Position numbers and translations under genes: made by a program. A stretch of DNA of 64,000 nucleotides from Paramarasmius palmivorus (lineage: Eukaryota > Basidiomycota > Agaricomycetes > Agaricales > Marasmiaceae). Shown piece by piece: positions 57,973 to 64,000 of this stretch (the first letter of the stretch is position 1; each line of letters starts with the position of its first letter). Below the pieces are notes generated by a model. That model was not told where the DNA came from, did no database searches, and saw only the letters and a list, made by a program, of their open reading frames with translations. The stretch is from NCBI GenBank assembly GCA_037176845.1, contig JAYKXP010000005.1:930001-994000 (forward strand), in the 5' to 3' direction.

Positions 57973-60900
57973 ATGCCCCCCTCCTTGAACTTTACCACTA
58001 CTCTTCTCCTTCTGACCGTAGTTCTGGTCCTTCTACCGACCGAAACGTATGCGTTCGGTGCAGGTGATATTCCTGATTTCGCATATCTCAGTGTAAGATT
58101 GCCCGATAGAACTCTGAGGACCGGTGCAGTTACTGACGTGGTTCTCTTCTCTTAAACAGGACAAAGCCTTCCGTCATGGTGATATCGAAAACATTCTCAC
58201 TGAAATTGTCAAGAATGCCGGTCGAGCTGCTGGTGGTGGTGGATTGCTCGGTTTTGCCAAGCAGGTCTTGGATAAATCTTCTGGTGGCGATAAATTCAAC
58301 AAGGGAGACATCAAGAAGGTCTACTTTGTGAGTATGCATATCATGTTGGTATTTCTGTCTCTCTGACTCGTTCGACAGGGAAACTGGCTTAGGGATTACT
58401 CTCAGGTATTTCTGAATCTCACTTCGCGACGATCCACTGTGATAACTGAAAATGACGTCACGTCGTCATGTAGGCTATGGACATTGCGGGATTGAGCAAG
58501 CTAACGGCAGATACACTCGTGCTTGTAGTAGCGGTCCTGGGCTTCATGGTCAGTTTAGTTGCCTTGTACCTTCACATGTCCGACTGAAAGACTAGTACAG
58601 ACCTTTGGATTTGCTACGGAAGAGTTTGAGGTCACCGCTGATCGTCTAGGAGTCTATTTACCAGTTGAACATATTGACAACCCCAAGTAAGCTCTCCCAC
58701 TGATGTCACCTCTTGAACAGAACACTCATGACTTCGATGCAGGGGATACGCAGAGAAGGAAGGTGATGCTCGTCAGTTCCATCCAAAACTCCGACCACCT
58801 GTCGAGCCGGTGGAGCTGGAAATTGATGAGCGAACTGGAATGAAGAAGTACATGGCTACTGAAAATGAAGGCTTCGATACGTCCACTGCTCATATTCGTC
58901 GCGTCTTCCGTGCATGTATCGAACATGGCCGTCGTTCTGGGGGACAGGAAGGTGCAGATCTTTGGGAGGCATATCGTTTGCTAGGGACCGGCCTTCACAC
59001 AAGTGGGTGTCTTGTCAAAAGACACGTCTTTCATTACTAACAGGTTTCTCAGTGGAGGATCTCCTTGCCCACAGCAATTGGTGTGAAATTGCCCTTAGAA
59101 AGATGGGTCATTCTGAGGTTTTCTGTCATGTCGGCGATCGGGTCGAGATCGATACTCCCAACGGCCCAGCTCCACCTCTGGTCACAGGTACCTTTGGAAG
59201 TGCAGACTTCTTGCACTCGTTGCTGGGAGAAGCCACAGAGTGAGTCATTCAAGTAATTCTCAATCCATGCTAACGTCCAATTCCATTTCAGTCATATCAG
59301 TCAAGCCAGTGTAACGGCACTATCTGACAAGATGAATGAATCCAAGAACGAGGACACCTCTTCCAAGATTTCACAACTCAAGGATCTATTCGGCAAAGTC
59401 AGCGGGGGTGATGACAACAAGATGAACGAGGCAGAAGAAATCGAACAGAAATCAAAGGCATACAACTTCAACCCGGATGATGTTGCACCTCCAGAGGTTC
59501 AGAAGCAACTATTGGATCTGCTGAAATGGAGAGACAATGTCTACAGGGAGATCCTGAAGAAGATCGAGATGGTGCCTGGTTTGAGTGACTTGCTCGACGA
59601 ATTGACCAATGCGTTGAATGCCTGTGAGTGTCTGAGTGCGGTTCATAAGTACTTTTGATTTTGATGGAGGATCAGACGTCTATACCGTCCTGGCGCCCTG
59701 GTTGACAGTAAGTTCGATATCAATCTTCACCGGACTTGAATCTTACATCTGTGTGTATAGCCAATCCTTACACAGGCTACAAGCGTTCTCGGAGAGGGAA
59801 GTAAGGCCGTCATCGATTCCGACGATCAATACCAAGTGCGTGTTCCGTAAAGGCGGACATTCTAGAGTTTTGATGAACATCATAGGTCTTCGATGACCCC
59901 AATGCCTCGGATCCTTCTCACAGTTTACTCTCTAAGGTAAGTTTAACCTTTCTCGCACAAAGATTGCCTGACCTCTCCTAGGATCACTTCAACCTCATCC
60001 TAAATGAACCCGCGGGAAAGATCGCCCAGATTGTGGTCATTCACACCGCCAATCTGATCGTACAGGTGAGGATAAACCCGCTGTTGGCAACTTCATGTTT
60101 GTATCTGAACAAAAACTTTCGCAGGCATGGGGAAACGACAGCGACCCTGACCAAGTTATCAACCAGGTACGTATCTCTCTAACAATTGGCTAGCTGTCCA
60201 CTGATTGGCACGCACAGGTTCTAGAGGCATTCCACCACCCCTACTATGCCACAGGCAATTCCCAGATTCAACACCAAATGTTCGAAGCCATGCAGAAGTG
60301 GTTTGGCGGTTTAGGACCAGACGAGGGTGGTCAAGTTATTGAAGCACTAACAAAGGAAAGCGTTCGTGAAGGCAAGAACAAGAGGTTGTCTGAGGAAGGC
60401 CAAGGACAAATTGAAGCGGGATACGGTGGACATAAGCACAGTAGTGGTGGAGGCTATTCTAGCGGTGGCCAACAGAGTAAGCAAGATCTATTTACGAAGT
60501 CGGATGCAATGCTCATGCCATACAGGCTATGGGCAACAGAGCTCGTACGGCGGTGACTCTGGAAGGCACGGATCATCCTATGGTAGCGGCCGAAACGAAG
60601 ACGAAGGAGGATACAGCAGTGGGCGTCGCAATGAACAGAGTGAGCAAGGTCATCTACATCTGTATGTGGCTAGTGCTGACACAAATCGGCATGCTAGGTT
60701 ACGGCTATAGCGGCCGCGACGAATCCGAGTCGTATGGACGTCAAGATTCGCAATATAGTACGATTATCTACTAATCCTTTCCATGCCCTTTCTGATCTCA
60801 CTCATGTATAGGCTCCAGCGGGCACGGTGGAGGATACGGATCTAGCCGACGAGATGAAGATAGTAAGAATCACCAGCTTATGACTTCTATTGAATGCTTA

Positions 60901-61735
60901 ATGAAGACGTAGGTTCGTATGGACGCCAAGAGTCCCAGTATGGAGGTAGGCACTCTGGTGCTGAATATTCAAAGCTCTTCTGATCGTGTTCTTCACAGGC
61001 TCCGGCGGATATGGTGGCCGCGACGAATCATCCTATGGTGGACGAAACGATAATTCGTACAGCTCTCATGGGGGTCACGATGAATCATCCTATGGCAGCC
61101 GGAACGATAACTCCTATGGTGGACGCGATGAATCGTCCTACGGAGGCGGACGAAATGACTCCTATGGCGGTCGCGATGAATCATCATACAGCAGAAGGAA
61201 CGATTCCTATGGAGGCCGTGATGAATCTTCATACGATAGTGGACGGAACGAAAGCTCCTACAACTCGTATGGTGGTCGCAACGAGGAATCGTACGGATCT
61301 CGCCGCAATGATGATTCTAATAATTCGTACGGCTCCAGCAGGAATGAAGGCTCCTACGGATACAATCGCAATGAAGACTCGTCTTATGATTCTAGCCAAA
61401 ACAGCTCCGTAGGCTATAGTCGTAACGAGGCTGACAATTCGTACAGCAGTGGCTACAATCGTTCAGACGAATATAGCAGCGGTGGCAGAGGACATGGAGG
61501 TGATGAGTATGGCAGTCGAAGGGATGATAGCGGCTATGGTAGAGGTCATTCCAGTGGATATGGTGACTCGGAGAGGGAAAGTCGTGGATACAATCCCAGC
61601 TATGGAGGTGACTCTGGAGAGACGTTTGGTGCCGAACGCATGAACATCCGTGATGACAACGAATACGGTAGCGGTGGATACCGCGAAGGCGAGGAAAGCT
61701 ATGGCAGGAGGAGGCAATATGATGACGGATACTAA
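57973..61735 (+). CDS. HET-C heterokaryon incompatibility-type protein with Tyr/Gly/Arg repeat tail
   Basis: Multi-exon; begins MPPSLNFTTTLLLLTVVLVL and LPTETYA, a clear signal peptide, then FGAGDIPDFAYLS. Family landmarks follow in order: KAFRHGDIENILTEIV, VYFGNWLRDYSQAMDIAGLS, FGFATEEFEVTADRLGVYLP, EHIDNPKGYAEKEGDARQFH, GTGLHTMEDLLAHSNWCEIA, PLVTGTFGSADFLHSLLGEA and DHISQASVTALSDK. This is the conserved HET-C domain (about 500-600 aa). The C-terminus, from about 60.4 kb on, is built of glycine/tyrosine/arginine repeats such as YGGRDESSYGGRNDNSYG, split among many exons. In Neurospora het-C alleles cause vegetative incompatibility when mismatched, and the protein also has a glycine-rich tail. 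Here the role in self-recognition is inferred, since outside ascomycetes HET-C is usually conserved but not shown to be allorecognition. The domain is intact. The 293 nt upstream holds only promoter sequence. Confidence 0.9.
60990..61700 (+). repeat. Tandem coding repeat, YGGRDESS/RNDNSYGG type
   Basis: About two dozen degenerate copies of a roughly 8-10 residue unit (G-R-D/N-E/D-S-S-Y-G) encoded inside HET-C. Codon usage between copies is similar but not identical, so recombination or slippage expansion is likely but the copies are not brand new. Confidence 0.8.
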
Positions 61736-61948
61736 GGATGATCTATGCCTTCGGACAAGACGTGTTGAAAGGACTCGTTCTGGACTGCGAACGCGCAAAG
61801 AATTGTTTAAATGAATGTAAATTAAATAGAAAGAAAAAGGACAATGTGTAGTGTAGCTTTGAAAAACGATGTGTTTTTTGCCATGACGGAATGTGCCAGA
61901 GAATATTTGTGCATTGTTCCCCAACAGTCCTTTTTACGATGAACCCCC

Positions 61949-62634
61949 ATGGACCAGCCAGCTGAATCTGCCCATCCTCCGAATGAAGCACACACAAACG
62001 AAATCGACCCGATATGGATGACTAGCAGGACTGCACGTCAAATCTATTCCCTTGGAGAAGTGGAAAAAGTGAGCGACATTCGACAAACGTGCGGTTCGGA
62101 TTTTGACCGTTCTTCAGGACATTGGTCGTTTGCTATACCTGGCAGCGTCTTCAATCGCTCTACTTACTCTTCCTCAAACGGATGGTCCAAACGACAATCT
62201 ACCTCAAGGCGAAGAACGATCTGAACAGTTCGTGTTGGAAGTCAGCGAATACTTTGAACGTCTAGATGTCAGTACTATTTTATCTCTGGGCATCAGTTTT
62301 GCCAACATTGTCGTTCCTTTAGGCAATCCAGCTGGCAATCCGATCTTCTCTAGCCCACATACGCCATTCTCGAATCGCACCCTCAGCGATAAATGCACCT
62401 CCGCCGGGCTTTTTGCCCCCTTCCCTCGGAGTCCAGCTTCCTGGCTCTGATTCAGAAGCAGCGAAGAATAGCCGTGGTTTGCAGGAAAGTAGAGTGGAGC
62501 GAGACGCATGGAAGGGTATCCTGGATGCGTTAACAAGAATGAAAGATGCCTTGGAAAGAGAGGGACAAACGCAAGCGCAAACTCTGAACGAGGCATCCTC
62601 GTCTACGGACATGCAGGGCGTGGAACAGAGTTAG
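61949..62634 (+). CDS. MED11: Mediator complex subunit 11
   Basis: Three exons, 61949-62068, 62118-62267 and 62323-62634, give 193 aa. The family motif crosses the first junction: TARQIYSLGEVEK joined to DIGRLLYLAASSIALLTLPQ. The next block is ERSEQFVLEVSEYFERLD joined to AIQLAIRSSLAHIRHSRIAP and SAINAPPPGFLPPSLG, exactly the MED11 pattern (four-helix bundle with MED22). The Mediator head module bridges regulators with RNA polymerase II and TFIIH; it is nuclear and essential in yeast. The C-terminal tail (WKGILDALTRMKDALEREGQ) is helical. An alternative acceptor 29 nt after the second donor would break the frame, so the 62323 acceptor is chosen. Start ATG at 61949 gives MDQPAESAHPPNEAH. Confidence 0.9.
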
Positions 62635-63888
62635 CCATGAAGGGCTGATTCTCCTTACGAGGTGTGTCGAAACTCTTGATTTTTTCATTCTTTTGCCGCA
62701 GAAATATTTACGTTTGAATCAACTACCTACTGCTGTCATAGGCCACGCCTTTTCGAAACCCCTTGCTTAATTGCATGTTATTCCGAGGATAGTGCATGGA
62801 TCTTGCTCACTCTGGACGAAGCCAGCCCAAAGTTGGGCAATTACGTTCCGTTTAGAGCCCCCACTTTACAGCTCGTGTTAATCTCCGGGTACCTTGGCTA
62901 GGGTCGTGTGCGTGCTAGCCTAGCCTAGGTGAAGGAGGATCAAGAGGATCAATAGGTTTAACTACGTGTAACATGTTCTTTACCTCTTTCGTTGAAGTAA
63001 TGAGGCAGCAGTGTCGCACACGCCGATTTTCCTGACAACCTGAGAACCGAAAACCTGGAAAGAAGAAGAGCACCCTCCAAAGCATGGCGCTTTGTTCGTA
63101 TCATCGATGCTGAAATACTCGATGTCATTTGCAACCGTCGCCGTCAACTGTCATGGTCAAATATGGTACTTTGCCATTTAAGTATGTTTTTGCAGTAAAA
63201 TGCACTGCCAGCGCCGCTACTCCTCTCTCTCAAAGAACATCTGTCAAGCACATATGTTGTTGTTCAATCATTCCATTTTCGTTAATATCGTTGTCGTAAA
63301 TTACATCGTGAACATTGCGTAAGAACGATGCTATCTACACGAAAACGGTGACAGTGCTTTGCATGTAGTATCAGTGAATTGGTAAGTAGTAATGCAGTAG
63401 TGACAAGGATGCGCAAGCGCACCGAGCATCGGGTTACCAACAAAAAGGGCTCCGGGATAAAGTGGAACAGTAGTGTGGTAGGTAAGAGAGGCAAGTACCT
63501 ACGTGGATATGTATAGACAATCCAGTGGTGGTCGTACGTGAGCATCGTGTAGCAGGTAGCAGAAACAAACAGATAAGCAAGGCGTAATTCTTTCCACAAA
63601 TCGTATCATCGCGAGAAATCCAGCGTTTTGCTCCCCCCAACCCGCTCCGAGTCTCAAGGCGTGCATCAAGCAGCATTGGCTTCGGGTGCGCTCGAGTGAG
63701 GGAAACAAGATCCATCCAAGCTCGCGATATGTCGTCGACTTGCCGCTTAATGAAACCTAGATCTCCATGAGTCTTCAACTACACACAAGAGCCACAGCCA
63801 ACAATAGAAAAGCGGCAGTTGATGACATTACACGTGCGTCATCGACCAACTAGATGGGAGACTGCAAGGTAAAGCCATCGGTTACCGA
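62635..63888. other. 1.25-kb convergent intergenic region
   Basis: 3' side of MED11 (plus) and of the partial gene at the right edge (minus). Minus frames at 63282-63778 run in the antisense of the expected 3' UTR and show no domain. Confidence 0.5.
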
Positions 63889-64000
63889 CTAGTCCTTGTG
63901 GAGTGGTCTGCGGAGGAAGGGAGACTTGAAGCGGTGAAAGAATGACTTGCGCCTCGGGGACCGTGTAACCGGGTCGCACCACCTGAACCGGGAATACCAA
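63889..64000 (-). CDS. C-terminal end of a gene entering from the right edge (partial)
   Basis: The minus-strand frame beginning one base inside the window reads WYSRFRWCDPVTRSPRRKSF and FHRFKSPFLRRPLHKD and stops at 63891-63889. The very basic Arg/Lys/Phe composition looks like the C-terminal tail of a membrane- or lipid-binding protein. An alternative frame (LVFPVQVVRPGYTVPEAQVI) is also open over most of the same DNA, so the choice is uncertain until upstream exons are seen. Confidence 0.35.
   Translation of the reverse strand, partial: WYSRFRWCDPVTRSPRRKSFFHRFKSPFLRRPLHKD

Noticed and set aside
63434..63778. 114-aa minus-strand frame near the right edge
   Set aside because: An acceptor at about 63780 could connect it to the edge exon, but the edge frame with a basic tail stops first at 63889; no domain supports the longer model.
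1..64000. tRNA, rRNA, CRISPR arrays, LTR or DNA transposons, integrated virus
   Set aside because: No cloverleaf B-box with an A-box, no regularly spaced repeats, no paired long terminal repeats, no reverse transcriptase, integrase or transposase motif, and no viral gene was seen.

Overview
The window is nuclear DNA from a filamentous basidiomycete fungus, most likely an Agaricomycete. The signs are many 45-80 nt introns with GT..AG ends and CTGAC/CTAAC-like branch sites, several F-box proteins of the type expanded in mushrooms, a BSC6-type MFS transporter, chitin synthase, a HET-C protein and NTE1. I see no bacterial, viral or organellar genes, no CRISPR array, no tRNA or rRNA gene and no intact transposon. 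I cannot name the species from sequence alone.

Layout. 0-8 kb: 3' end of the Golgi SM protein SLY1, one single-exon F-box gene, then two tandem F-box paralogs on the minus strand. 8-11 kb: a minus-strand MFS transporter whose reading frame only closes across about 15 exons, one of them 7 nt long. 12-17 kb: a membrane-anchored protein of unknown function, a small spliced gene visible only after splicing, and a mitochondrial isocitrate lyase-family enzyme that looks more like 2-methylisocitrate lyase. 17-24 kb: NTE1 phospholipase and a histone-fold (POLE4/CHRAC-like) gene. 25-36 kb: a tiny HMG/YABBY-like gene, a large F-box/LRR gene, exosome cofactor LRP1/C1D, a glycine-rich membrane protein and another F-box gene. 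36-48 kb: a large methyltransferase, the spliceosome subunit SF3B5, coatomer gamma (SEC21) and casein kinase 1. 49-64 kb: division-1 chitin synthase, a large serine/proline-rich protein of unknown function, HET-C with a Tyr/Gly/Arg-rich repeat tail, Mediator subunit 11 and the probable 3' end of one more gene.

This is a normal eukaryotic arrangement of independent genes rather than one pathway cluster. Loose functional themes are ER/Golgi traffic and membrane lipids (SLY1, SEC21, NTE1), ubiquitin-ligase adaptors (five F-box genes within 36 kb), RNA/transcription/chromatin (LRP1, SF3B5, MED11, histone-fold, HMG) and the cell surface and self-recognition (chitin synthase, HET-C). Much of the useful work here was rebuilding spliced reading frames that simple ORF scanning misses: the small 91-aa gene, SF3B5, the HMG gene, MED11, and the true N-termini of the tandem F-box pair.
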